This document shows positions 1 to 7,946 of a DNA stretch of 20,291 bases, piece by piece. The translations under genes were made by a program, and so were the position numbers. The stretch comes from Thiotrichaceae bacterium UBA7359 (GTDB lineage: Bacteria; Pseudomonadota; Gammaproteobacteria; Eutrophobiales; Eutrophobiaceae). Every line of letters begins with the position of its first letter. The stretch's first letter is position 1. The notes beneath the pieces were generated by a model that ran no database searches, was not told where the DNA came from, and saw nothing but the letters and a program-made list of their open reading frames with translations. The stretch covers positions 1-20,291 of the forward strand of contig CAJJDJ010000111.1 in assembly GCA_905182825.1 (NCBI GenBank), given 5' to 3'.

Positions 1-327
1 AAAAAATTTCAATTATGTGGACCACATATTTATACTCTAAAAGAGCTTGTTAGCTTCACCGCAGATACATTAGGTTTAAAGCGAAAAATTATTTCTTTAA
101 ATGATGTGTTATCTCGAATACAGGCGACTATTTTTGATTTCGTACCGGGAAAACCCTTTTCAACAGACAATTATCTTTCAGCGAAAATAGATAGCCTTTG
201 TGAATGTGATGATTTCGCTCGCTATCAGATTAAGACCTCAACAATAGAAAGTATCGTACCCCAATACTTAAATAACATATCTTATAGATCTAGCTATATA
301 AAATATCGTAGTAGAACGCGAAGATAA
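1..327 (+). CDS. Complex I NDUFA9-like protein (atypical SDR), 3' part only
   Basis: The frame is open from the first base of the window to the TAA at 325-327, so the 5' part lies outside. The visible C-terminal 108 residues read LCGPHIYTLKELV, then LGLKRKI, then FDFVPGKPFSTDNY. This is the C-terminal pattern I know from the NAD-dependent epimerase/dehydratase-like proteins annotated as complex I NDUFA9 subunit family in proteobacteria. NDUFA9 is an accessory subunit of mitochondrial complex I; the bacterial role is not settled and may be general NAD(P)-linked epimerase or quinone-related chemistry. The Rossmann NAD-binding end is off the window. A 37-base gap separates it from cca on the same strand, an association I recall from other gammaproteobacteria. 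An internal ATG at 106 is not the real start, because conserved sequence lies upstream of it. Family call is from memory of the motif. Confidence 0.72.
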   Translation, partial: KKFQLCGPHIYTLKELVSFTADTLGLKRKIISLNDVLSRIQATIFDFVPGKPFSTDNYLSAKIDSLCECDDFARYQIKTSTIESIVPQYLNNISYRSSYIKYRSRTRR

Positions 328-364
328 TTTAGTTATTCATATTCCTCATATATAAAATATTCAT

Positions 365-1585
365 ATGCAAACTTACCTAGTTGGAGGAGCCGTACGTGAC
401 AAATTGTTACATCTTCCAATTAAAGATCGAGATTGGGTTGTCGTAGGTATGACACCAGAAAAAATGCTGGATAAAGGCTTCAAACCTGTTGGTAAAGACT
501 TCCCTGTTTTCCTTCATCCTGAAACAAAAGAAGAATATGCTTTAGCCCGCAAAGAACGAAAATCCGGTAGAGGTTACAAAGGTTTCACATTTCATACATC
601 TCCCGACGTCACACTGGAAGATGACCTACAGCGCAGAGACCTCACTATCAATGCTATCGCGGAAGATAAACATGGTGTCCTTATTGACCCTTACGGTGGC
701 TTAGAAGATTTAAAAGAAAAGATATTGCGACATGTCTCTCCGGCTTTTGTTGAAGATCCTCTTCGTGTATTACGTATTGGACGTTTTGCAGCTAGCCTAG
801 GCTTCAAAATTGCACCGGAAACAATGACATTATTGGAAGACATCTCTAAATCAGATGAATTAGAATATCTGGTTCCTGAACGTGTTTGGACGGAACTAGA
901 AAAAGCTTTATCCGGAAAATATCCAGTACGCTTTATATTGGCATTACAACGCTGTGGCGCATTAAAAAAACTATTCCCCGAGATACATGCTCTGTTTGGT
1001 ATTCCACAAAGAAAAGAGTTTCATCCTGAGATTGATACGGGGCTACACACTATTATGAGTCTAAATCAGTCAGCCCGCCTATCAAATGATCCGATGGTTC
1101 GATTTGCTGTACTAGTCCATGACCTTGGCAAGGGAACCACATCAAAAGACAAGCTGCCCGCCCACCATGGGCACGAAGAACGTGGCGCGAAAATCATAGA
1201 CAAACTTTGTCATCGTTACCGGATACCAAAAAGATATCGCGATCTTGCCGTGAATGTTTCAAAGTTTCATCTCGACTGCCATCGTATACAAGAAATGAAG
1301 CCTGAAACAATATTAAAAAAGCTCGAACAACTCGACGCCTTCAGAAGAACTAAACGTTTCGAACAATTTCTAATCGCCTGTGAAGCCGACGCAAAAGGTC
1401 GTGCTGGTTTTGAAGACAGAGAATATCCCCAAGCAAAATATTTTCAGAAAGCATTTAAGGTTGCTAATGAAGTTATTACCCTTACATTACAAAATCAAGG
1501 ACTAGAGGGAAAAGCTCTTGGTCAAGAAATTAAAAATAAACGTATAGAGAACATAAGACATATGTCAACCAGTTACCATCAATAA
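365..1585 (+). CDS. cca: CCA-adding enzyme (multifunctional CCA protein)
   Basis: tRNA nucleotidyltransferase that adds or repairs the 3' CCA end of tRNAs in the cytoplasm. At 406 aa it is close to the roughly 412 aa of the E. coli enzyme. The N-terminal class II nucleotidyltransferase head shows GGAVRD at residues 7-12, the metal-binding carboxylates in DRDW (D21, D23), and RRDLTINAIA at 90-99 followed by DPYGGLEDL. The C-terminal half has an HD phosphohydrolase domain with the H252-D253 pair in VLVHDLGKG and a following HHGHEE, as in the multifunctional enzymes that also carry phosphodiesterase and phosphatase activity. The ATG start has no obvious Shine-Dalgarno sequence, but the conserved LVGGAVRD begins at residue 5, so the start is secure. 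It follows the NDUFA9-like gene and converges with uppP. Confidence 0.96.
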   Translation: MQTYLVGGAVRDKLLHLPIKDRDWVVVGMTPEKMLDKGFKPVGKDFPVFLHPETKEEYALARKERKSGRGYKGFTFHTSPDVTLEDDLQRRDLTINAIAEDKHGVLIDPYGGLEDLKEKILRHVSPAFVEDPLRVLRIGRFAASLGFKIAPETMTLLEDISKSDELEYLVPERVWTELEKALSGKYPVRFILALQRCGALKKLFPEIHALFGIPQRKEFHPEIDTGLHTIMSLNQSARLSNDPMVRFAVLVHDLGKGTTSKDKLPAHHGHEERGAKIIDKLCHRYRIPKRYRDLAVNVSKFHLDCHRIQEMKPETILKKLEQLDAFRRTKRFEQFLIACEADAKGRAGFEDREYPQAKYFQKAFKVANEVITLTLQNQGLEGKALGQEIKNKRIENIRHMSTSYHQ

Positions 1586-1809
1586 GGTAATTGATAAAAA
1601 TATTTATATTATATTTACGACTATCTTTTATTACAGAATAGAACAATAGAATTCAACTAATACGGTCATTTTCTTCTGACAAAGAAATTAATAGACTTAC
1701 TATTTGAATGTATAGATAAAAAAATAATTTTTTAATCTCAGTAACTGTGATTTTATAATCATTAGACCATAAGTGATTTATCAATTTAAAAAGTACTAAT
1801 CCAACTCGG

Positions 1810-2610
1810 CTAGATAAAAAGAAACAGCAAAATACCACCTAAAGTCACTCGATAAATCACAAACGGTAGCATTCCAACTTTGTCCATAAATTTCATAAAA
1901 ACATGAATGCTCAAAAATGCACTTACAGCAGAAAACAATATCGTTATAGCAAAGTTAAATATGTCTATGTTTAATTCTGAAGTAACTACTTTTAAAACTT
2001 CGTTACAACCAGCAACCAATAGAATCGGCATAGCCATCAAGAATGAAAACCGCGCTGCATTTTTTCGATCAAGCCCTAACATCAAGGCAGCAGTCATTGT
2101 TATTCCTGAACGTGATGTGCCGGGTAATAATGCCAATGCTTGCGCTAAACCAATTAAAATTGCATCACGCAGATTAATAGACTCTATCTGCCGTAGCCGT
2201 TTTCCTGTCACATCCGAGTACCAAAGTAACAAACCAAAACCTATAGATGCGTAAGCAATAATTAAAGGGTTTCGTAAATAGACTGAAACGAAATCTCTTA
2301 ATAAAAAACCTGCTGCTAATACTGGCAAACTAGTAATAACTAAATACCAAAACAATCTACTGTCTTGAGTCTTTGCTTGTTTATTTCTTAATGAGTCGAT
2401 TCCAGCAATTAATATGCGTAAAACATCTTTTCTTAAATAAAACACTACTGCAAACAGAGTTCCAAAATGAGCCGCAATGTCTATAGCTAGACCTTGATCC
2501 TGCCAATTTAATAATAAAGGGACAAGGATTAAATGTGCTGAACTTGAGACAGGCAAGAACTCAGTAACACCCTGAATTAATGCAATAATAATGAGTTGTA
2601 TTAGTTCCAA
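1810..2610 (-). CDS. uppP: Undecaprenyl-diphosphatase
   Basis: Integral membrane phosphatase that converts undecaprenyl pyrophosphate to the monophosphate carrier for peptidoglycan and other envelope polymers; known also as BacA because extra copies give bacitracin resistance. At 266 aa it has the family length and is mostly hydrophobic helices. The first active-site motif GVTEFLPVSSSAH spans residues 14-26 (E17, S22-S24, H26). The second, LPGTSRSGIT, carries R167. The start codon is TTG (2608-2610): an in-frame TGA lies four codons upstream and no ATG is available, and the N-terminus MELIQLIIIALIQG fits the family exactly. It follows the unknown lipoprotein gene by 29 bases on the same strand and is probably co-transcribed with it and the methyltransferase gene. 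Confidence 0.96.
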   Translation of the reverse strand: MELIQLIIIALIQGVTEFLPVSSSAHLILVPLLLNWQDQGLAIDIAAHFGTLFAVVFYLRKDVLRILIAGIDSLRNKQAKTQDSRLFWYLVITSLPVLAAGFLLRDFVSVYLRNPLIIAYASIGFGLLLWYSDVTGKRLRQIESINLRDAILIGLAQALALLPGTSRSGITMTAALMLGLDRKNAARFSFLMAMPILLVAGCNEVLKVVTSELNIDIFNFAITILFSAVSAFLSIHVFMKFMDKVGMLPFVIYRVTLGGILLFLFI

Positions 2611-2639
2611 TGTTTTATATCATATGAATATAAGAAATG

Positions 2640-3374
2640 TTATATGGGTAAAAATATTGCTGATGCCATGCTTTGTATAACCGAGGTTATTTTCCGATTT
2701 TTTTTATTAGCAATAATTTTCGCAATATTATCCTGTGTTGCGATGAGCTTACCACATAGTCTTTCATAGCTCAGATTGACGACTTCTTCTGTAACTAGTG
2801 AGTTACTATATAAGAATAGCTCTCCACTTGAATCAACGTTATGGCCTAGTTTCCATACAGCAATCTCGATATTTCGGGCTGCATTATAAAGTTTTTGTGG
2901 GTCAACTGAATCGAACATATAGAATTCTGATTGATAATTATAGGATTTCATAATCATAGATGTTAAACCAGCAATAAATGAAAAAACTCGATCATCCTTA
3001 TATCTATCAGAAAATGTTAAATTAATAATATTAATATCATAATTACCTTTGAATTCTGGGAAATCCCAAGTGTGTTCTAATTCAAATAGTCTAACAATAT
3101 GTTCTTGCGGCAATTTAAGATCATTCTTTTTAAGCTCACGTGGATTACGTTTATAGAGTTTGAGCATTAGTTCTTTTAATAATCGTTGCGTTTCTCTAAT
3201 ATGAAAATCAAGGACATTATCAATATCCGTTTTTGCTATTGCTGTAGCACTAGTAATATTTTCAACAGGTTCGCTCCTTCTTACGATATCTTTATTACAT
3301 GAGGACAATAAGAATAGTGAAATTAATGTTGCTATGCATTTCTGCAAGAATATTTTTAATTTATAAGCGAACAC
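2640..3374 (-). CDS. Unknown lipoprotein between MidA-like gene and uppP
   Basis: I do not recognise this 244 aa protein. The N-terminus has two lysine-containing turns, a hydrophobic run and the lipobox LSSC with Cys26, so it should be exported and lipidated. The mature part is mostly helical and charged, with a lysine-rich stretch (LYKRNPRELKKNDLK, about 72-86) and, near the end, a helix containing YERLCGKLIATQDNIAKIIANKK, followed by a hydrophobic C-terminus ending MASAIFLPI. The start is GTG at 3372-3374 and overlaps the end of the methyltransferase gene by 14 bases, which suggests translational coupling; no good Shine-Dalgarno sequence is visible and a TTG nine codons later is the alternative. 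Position between MidA and UppP suggests an envelope role, but that is inference only. Confidence 0.8.
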   Translation of the reverse strand: MFAYKLKIFLQKCIATLISLFLLSSCNKDIVRRSEPVENITSATAIAKTDIDNVLDFHIRETQRLLKELMLKLYKRNPRELKKNDLKLPQEHIVRLFELEHTWDFPEFKGNYDINIINLTFSDRYKDDRVFSFIAGLTSMIMKSYNYQSEFYMFDSVDPQKLYNAARNIEIAVWKLGHNVDSSGELFLYSNSLVTEEVVNLSYERLCGKLIATQDNIAKIIANKKNRKITSVIQSMASAIFLPI

Positions 3375-4560
3375 GCTGATCCATTAACGCAAACCCTTTC
3401 AAATTATTATCATACTCAGTTGTAAGTGCCATAACTTTAAAGCGTTCTCCCATTTCTTCTGGCATAGTTAATATTCGTACTTGCTGTGCTATTTGAGTTT
3501 GCTCTTTGATACCAAGTTCATCCATGTTTGCAAGTAGTTTCTCAAGACCACAACCAAAAAGAAAATAGGTTTGATTTGTATAACCATTAACATGAAAACC
3601 TATTGAGTCAGCACCTTCGGCTAGCGCGCTAAAGTTAGCGGAGCATGTTATGTCTTGTAAGCCGATATTATAAAATGGATCTGCATGCACTCGATGCCTA
3701 TAATGGCACAACAAACTACCATCCATTCTTTCAGGATGATAATACTCTGGAGCCGAGTAACCATAATCAATAAATATCATCACACCTTTATTCAATACTT
3801 TCTTTAAACCATTTAACCATTGTACAAGCTGAGTATTAATCTCAGAGATATAATTATCAGGAAATAATATTGATAACTTATTTTCTAATCCTTCTATATT
3901 TTTAAGTAGTTCACCTTCCGCGTAACTGTCAACCCAGACAAATTGGTTGTCGCCCAATCCAACCTTCATTTCTTTAAAACCAGTAGACGTCTTTTTAAAT
4001 CGCTTCACAGGTAATGAATCTAGTACCTCATTGGCAAGAATTACACCAGTGATCCCTTTCTCTGGCAGAGTATCTAACCAAACCATGCGATCAAAGAGGT
4101 GTGGAATAGTTTCTTTTAGATTGTACTGTTGTCGCTGTTTTAGATCTGCACTGATTTCAAGAATCATGTATTGTTCAGGCAACGAATTCTGCTTTTCTAG
4201 TTCTAGTAATATGTCTCTGGCCATAGCACCTGTGCCTGCACCCAATTCCAGAATAGTACCAGCACCAAGGTCGTTTAATATCTGCTCGCATTGATTTGCC
4301 AAACACTGTGAAAAGATCGGTGATAATTCTGGAGCAGTCACGAAATCACCTTCTGCACCAAACTTATAGCTGCCAGCACTGTAATAACCTAATCCAGGTT
4401 CATATAGAGCAAGTTTCATGTATTCATCAAAGCTAATTGAGCCACCTTGCATATGTATAGATTCTTTAATGCGGTTGATTAGCTTTTCACTTTGAATGAG
4501 TGCATGCTGATCAGGGACAGGCAAAGTTGATTCCGCCTTGATAAGTTTCGATTGTGTCAT
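3361..4560 (-). CDS. MidA/NDUFAF7-like SAM-dependent methyltransferase
   Basis: Class I S-adenosylmethionine-dependent methyltransferase of the MidA/NDUFAF7 family (Pfam Methyltransf_28). In mitochondria NDUFAF7 dimethylates an arginine of the complex I subunit NDUFS2; the bacterial substrate is not established. At 399 aa it has the family length. Visible features are GDFVTAPELSPIFSQ at 71-85, a family-specific segment; the SAM-binding glycine loop LELGAGTG at 104-111; and ANEVLDSLPVKRF in the middle, typical of this family. The start is ATG at 4558-4560, with only a weak GAAGAAA upstream. It is divergent from the pteridine reductase gene with 64 bases between starts and overlaps the lipoprotein gene at its 3' end. 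An NDUFA9-like gene also lies in this window, which makes a respiratory-complex link worth testing. Confidence 0.9.
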   Translation of the reverse strand: MTQSKLIKAESTLPVPDQHALIQSEKLINRIKESIHMQGGSISFDEYMKLALYEPGLGYYSAGSYKFGAEGDFVTAPELSPIFSQCLANQCEQILNDLGAGTILELGAGTGAMARDILLELEKQNSLPEQYMILEISADLKQRQQYNLKETIPHLFDRMVWLDTLPEKGITGVILANEVLDSLPVKRFKKTSTGFKEMKVGLGDNQFVWVDSYAEGELLKNIEGLENKLSILFPDNYISEINTQLVQWLNGLKKVLNKGVMIFIDYGYSAPEYYHPERMDGSLLCHYRHRVHADPFYNIGLQDITCSANFSALAEGADSIGFHVNGYTNQTYFLFGCGLEKLLANMDELGIKEQTQIAQQVRILTMPEEMGERFKVMALTTEYDNNLKGFALMDQRVRL

Positions 4561-4624
4561 AATTTCTTCATGTTATTCTGTTTGTAGAATGATTCAACAT
4601 AAGAATTAAATGACATAATAAATC

Positions 4625-5356
4625 GTGATAAACAAGACTGCTTTGATAACTGGAGCTGCTAAACGTATAGGTGCAGCAATAACGGAACGACTTCATTCTA
4701 CCGGCATGAATGTCATTATCCACTATAATAGTTCTGGTAGAGAAGCGCATGAACTGATAGGAAAACTGAATGGAATCCGGCGTGACTCTGCCATTATGAT
4801 TCAAGCTGATCTTGAACATAAAAAATATTATTCAGCTTTGATCGATGCTGCGCTTGACTTTAAAGGTGGTCTAGACGTCTTGATTAATAACGCTTCAGCT
4901 TACTACGCAACACCTCTGGCTTCATTAGATAGTCAACAGTGGAATGAATTAATGAATACTAACCTTAAGGCCCCTCTTTTTTTATCTCAGTTAGCGGCAG
5001 AATCACTACGTTTAAATAAAGGCTGTATTATTAATATAACTGACATACATGCAAACAGACCATTAAGAAGTCACTCCATATATAGCATAACTAAAGCTGG
5101 ACTAATAATGCTGACTCAATCTTTAGCAAAAGAAATGGCTCCATCTATTCGTGTAAACGCTATATCGCCTGGGATAATTTTGTGGCCCGATGACATGGAT
5201 GAAGAAAAAAAGAACAAAATATTGGATGAAACAATGATGAAGAGAACAGGTAATTTAGAAGACATAACAAAAGCTGTTCTATTTTTAATTCAAGATGCGG
5301 ATTACATCACCGGTCAAGTCCTTAATATTGACGGTGGGAGAACATTATATTCATAA
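4625..5356 (+). CDS. folM: Pteridine reductase (FolM/PTR1-type SDR)
   Basis: Short-chain dehydrogenase that reduces dihydropterins (dihydromonapterin and, weakly or strongly depending on the member, dihydrofolate) with NADPH. The cofactor loop is TGAAKRIG at residues 9-16: the Arg in place of the usual Gly of classical SDRs is the hallmark of pteridine reductases. NNASAYY at 88-94, Asp140, and Tyr153-x3-Lys157 in YSITK match the Asp-Tyr-Lys catalytic set of PTR1, where Asp replaces the SDR Ser. The 243 aa length fits. The start is GTG at 4625 directly before the conserved KTALITGAA; no strong Shine-Dalgarno sequence is seen. The minus-strand folB-folK pair lies nearby, which supports a role in tetrahydropterin or folate synthesis. 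It converges with the small lipoprotein gene, leaving 6 bases between stops. The symbol folM is by family; exact substrate unknown. Confidence 0.88.
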   Translation: MINKTALITGAAKRIGAAITERLHSTGMNVIIHYNSSGREAHELIGKLNGIRRDSAIMIQADLEHKKYYSALIDAALDFKGGLDVLINNASAYYATPLASLDSQQWNELMNTNLKAPLFLSQLAAESLRLNKGCIINITDIHANRPLRSHSIYSITKAGLIMLTQSLAKEMAPSIRVNAISPGIILWPDDMDEEKKNKILDETMMKRTGNLEDITKAVLFLIQDADYITGQVLNIDGGRTLYS

Positions 5357-5362
5357 AAATGA

Positions 5363-5806
5363 TCAGAATTTTGGAAAGTCCCCGTCAATAAACCACTGGT
5401 TCGTTTCTTCTTTAACCCACCATCGCTGCTGAAGTTTAAGCTTTTTGATTGTTCCCTCATCTTTAAAATAATAACTGATCTCTATTTTTACAACTGCTTC
5501 AGTGTTTTCTGAGTTAAGGGTTTTTTCTATGACCTTCACCCCGGTCACACTAAGTTCTTCTAATAAATCTAAATTTGTAAACGGTCGGATGCCATCGGGA
5601 GAAACATGATATGCATATGCTTCCGAATATTGTGCCCAGCGCATCGCCACATCATAGCTAGTCACCGCAGCTTCAATATTATTCACTCTCTTTGTTGTCA
5701 TATATTGTTTGCAAGCACCTAAAGAAACAATGAGACCCAAAAAAATTAGTTTATAAAATAAGCTAATGTCTATTTTTAATGAAGCTTCACTTCGTATGGG
5801 TTTCAT
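5363..5806 (-). CDS. Small putative lipoprotein, possibly NTF2-like
   Basis: A 147 aa protein of unknown function. A hydrophobic segment ends in the lipobox LGAC (Cys32), so it is probably an exported lipoprotein. The mature part reads as an alpha helix (VTSYDVAMRWAQYSEAYAY) followed by several beta strands, one with VVKIEISYYF, and ends in QRWWVKEETNQWFIDGDFP. The paired Trp motif near the end and this helix-then-sheet order remind me of NTF2-like folds, but I cannot confirm this. I recall similar small proteins beside pteridine reductase or MidA genes in other gammaproteobacteria. The ATG at 5804-5806 gives a long n-region before the hydrophobic core; a later start is possible but no nearer ATG precedes the core. 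A weak AGAGAT lies upstream of the start. Confidence 0.78.
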   Translation of the reverse strand: MKPIRSEASLKIDISLFYKLIFLGLIVSLGACKQYMTTKRVNNIEAAVTSYDVAMRWAQYSEAYAYHVSPDGIRPFTNLDLLEELSVTGVKVIEKTLNSENTEAVVKIEISYYFKDEGTIKKLKLQQRWWVKEETNQWFIDGDFPKF

Positions 5807-6339
5807 TATTCTAATCTCTGCATAATCTTAATTAACAGCAATTGACAGATAAACTTTATCATCAGAAATAAAATACTCCGCTCTAATCACTCGTTCTGAC
5901 CTAGTATGAAAATATCAGTTAATAACACATCGGAATCATTGGAGATAGTCTAAGTGCTTTTGCCATTGATTCGCTCACCATCAACTTCATCATCTAAAAT
6001 GAAAGTCATACAATTTCATATCCACTGACTATAAGATAGAGCTCTCTCAAATTATTTGCAACCTCTACTAAACTAACTCAGCGTTCCATTAAGGTTTTTT
6101 TACATTCCTATGATCAAAATCAAACCGCAGAAAAACAACCTTAGTTAATGATTTCATCACATCTATATTGCTATGACTTATACCTTGCATCATGCAATCA
6201 CCACATATAGCTTTAGCATGAGTATTGCAAAATTCTGTTGCCACTATGCAGATTTTTATTTGTAGTTTCACAGTCAATCACTCGTGACTTTTAGTCTCAA
6301 GTCTTTCAGTCATAGAATCTTCAGAACAAACTATGTAAA
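5807..6339. other. 533-base stretch without a convincing gene
   Basis: AT-rich spacer between the small lipoprotein gene and folK, whose gene ends at 6340. The only reading frame of note is a 62-codon minus-strand frame at 6089-6277 with a TTG start, no ribosome binding site and no recognisable motif apart from a Cys cluster (CGDC), which I judge to be chance. I see no strong hairpin with a T-run, no tRNA and no repeat shared with the rest of the window. Confidence 0.5.
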
Positions 6340-6834
6340 TCATAATCTGAATTGCTCAGGAGTTTGTCTTATGATTTCTCTAGACGAATCAAATTTATTC
6401 CATAGTTGAGTCATAGTATGGCCCGTCACTGGATGTTTAAAGTTTGGAGCTATATCGCTGAGCGGTTTTAAAACAAAATCAAATTCTGTGATATCAGATC
6501 TGGGTACATGATATTTTTCATTTACTTCGTCACCAAACAACAAGAGATCTAGATCAAGTTTACGTGAAGAATATCGAGTTTCATCCCGACTTCGTCCAAA
6601 TTCAAATTCAATCTCGCGTAAGCCATAAGCTAATTTATGAATAGAAAGATTAGTTTTTAATCCTACAACCAAATTGTAGAAATCATCACCTTCAAAACCA
6701 AATGCTCCAGTTTCATATGCAGGAGATTGTGTTAACTCGCCATAGGATGACTGTATTTTTAACAGACCATCACGAATATTTATTTCACGATCAATATTGC
6801 TACCTATACCCAGATAAACCTGAGTCATCATCAT
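6340..6834 (-). CDS. folK: 6-hydroxymethyl-7,8-dihydropterin pyrophosphokinase
   Basis: Transfers pyrophosphate from ATP to 6-hydroxymethyl-7,8-dihydropterin, the step before dihydropteroate synthase in folate synthesis. At 164 aa it has the family length (about 160). It shows the N-terminal YLGIGSN at 7-13, the pterin-binding region with NLVVGLKTNL, and the family signature RKLDLDLLLFG at 91-101, where D94 and D96 correspond to the magnesium-binding aspartates. The ATG is the first of three consecutive ATG codons and overlaps the folB stop as ATGA (6834-6831), so translation is probably coupled to folB. No separate ribosome binding site is needed or obvious. Product assignment is secure from the signature. 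Confidence 0.96.
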   Translation of the reverse strand: MMMTQVYLGIGSNIDREINIRDGLLKIQSSYGELTQSPAYETGAFGFEGDDFYNLVVGLKTNLSIHKLAYGLREIEFEFGRSRDETRYSSRKLDLDLLLFGDEVNEKYHVPRSDITEFDFVLKPLSDIAPNFKHPVTGHTMTQLWNKFDSSREIIRQTPEQFRL

Positions 6835-7187
6835 TTCTTATGACCACGTTCAATGATGACGCCAACATCCCTGACTCCTCGAACAGCTCCTTTTTTATTG
6901 AGTGAAAGTCGGCACCAAGGAACATCAAACTCTGTCATGATGATTTCTGTAATTTTTTCTGCCAAAGCTTCTACTAATTCATACTCACTGTCGCCAACAA
7001 ACTTTATCAACCTTTTTGCAACTGCCTTATAATTTAAGGTGTTATCAATATTGTCACTATTAGCGGCTTTACGAATATCTGTACCCATTTCTATATCAAG
7101 AATAATGGTCTGTTTCATCCTACGTTCCCAATCATATATTCCAATAACTGTATTGATCCTGAGATCTCTGAGATAAATTATATCCAT
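6831..7187 (-). CDS. folB: Dihydroneopterin aldolase
   Basis: Cleaves 7,8-dihydroneopterin to 6-hydroxymethyl-7,8-dihydropterin and glycolaldehyde, supplying the substrate of FolK encoded just downstream. From the ATG at 7185-7187 the protein is 118 aa, close to the usual 118-122, and starts MDIIYLRDLRI as family members do. Expected catalytic positions are present: E21 in DWERR, Y53 in LNYKAV, E73 in YELVEAL and K98/K99 in LNKKGAV. The frame is open to another ATG at 7253, which would add 22 residues not typical of the family, so I take the internal start. The stop overlaps the folK start by four bases. The gene is divergent from plsY with about 140 bases between. Confidence 0.95.
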   Translation of the reverse strand: MDIIYLRDLRINTVIGIYDWERRMKQTIILDIEMGTDIRKAANSDNIDNTLNYKAVAKRLIKFVGDSEYELVEALAEKITEIIMTEFDVPWCRLSLNKKGAVRGVRDVGVIIERGHKK

Positions 7188-7328
7188 AATGCTTATATTT
7201 TTTTTAACGATTTTTAGTTTGATCTTGGGTAGTATAACCGTTTGGTTGAGCACAACTCTACATACTAGACAGACATTCTATTAATAACTGAATCTACAAC
7301 TTAAAACTAAGATAAAAAAATAGATGTC

Positions 7329-7931
7329 ATGGCCATTTTCACTCCTATAATCCTCGTCACTATTGCGTATCTTATAGGCTCAATCGCGTCAGCCATTCTT
7401 ATCTGTAAGCTCTTCCGTCTTGATGACCCTCGAAACGAAGGGTCGGGGAATCCCGGCGCAACAAATATGATGCGTTTACATGGGAAAAAACTTGCAATTC
7501 TTACTCTTACTGGTGATGTATTAAAAGGTGTTATCCCAGTTTTACTCGCTAAATTTTTTGGCAGTTCTGAATTGATAATTTCTCTTTGTGGGCTTGCTAC
7601 CTTACTAGGACATCTCTTTCCTATATTTTTTAATTTTAAAGGTGGTAAGGGAGTAGCGACATTGATTGGCGCTCTTCTTGCGTTGCACTGGCTATTGGGA
7701 CTCGCTTATGTTGCCACTTGGGGGCTTACTGCTTTCCTATTTCGTTATTCTTCTCTTGCGGCTCTAATTGCCTCGCTGCTAACACCGCTTTATACTTGGC
7801 TAATATTAAAAAGTGTCAACATCTTGATTCCCAATAGTATAATGGTCGTTTTATTACTTTGGAGACATCGATCTAATATTAGAAATTTAATGACCGGAAG
7901 AGAAGACAAGCTAGGAAAAAAGAAAAAATAA
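7329..7931 (+). CDS. plsY: Glycerol-3-phosphate acyltransferase PlsY
   Basis: Membrane enzyme that acylates glycerol 3-phosphate with acyl-phosphate (made by PlsX) to give lysophosphatidic acid, the first committed step of phospholipid synthesis. The 200 aa protein is nearly all transmembrane helices. Family motifs: YLIGSIASA at 14-22 (the first motif; Pro is often found where this one has Ala), GSGNPGATN at 38-46 and, in the third loop, LGHLFPIFFNFKGGKGVAT with the glycine-rich KGGKGVA. It ends in a lysine-rich tail (KLGKKKK). The ATG at 7329 gives the family N-terminus; an ATG at 7324 is out of frame. It is divergent from folB and converges with tsaD, leaving 15 bases between the two stops. 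Confidence 0.96.
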   Translation: MAIFTPIILVTIAYLIGSIASAILICKLFRLDDPRNEGSGNPGATNMMRLHGKKLAILTLTGDVLKGVIPVLLAKFFGSSELIISLCGLATLLGHLFPIFFNFKGGKGVATLIGALLALHWLLGLAYVATWGLTAFLFRYSSLAALIASLLTPLYTWLILKSVNILIPNSIMVVLLLWRHRSNIRNLMTGREDKLGKKKK

Positions 7932-7946
7932 GACGCAAATATTAAA

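Noticed and set aside
1715..1737. AT-only inverted repeat (A-run facing T-run, GAT/ATC ends) between cca and uppP
   Set aside because: It could be a two-way terminator for the convergent genes, but the stem has almost no G-C pairs, so I do not call it.
6089..6277. 62-codon minus-strand frame with a CGDC cysteine cluster
   Set aside because: TTG start, no ribosome binding site, no known motif and unclear codon pattern; most likely chance.
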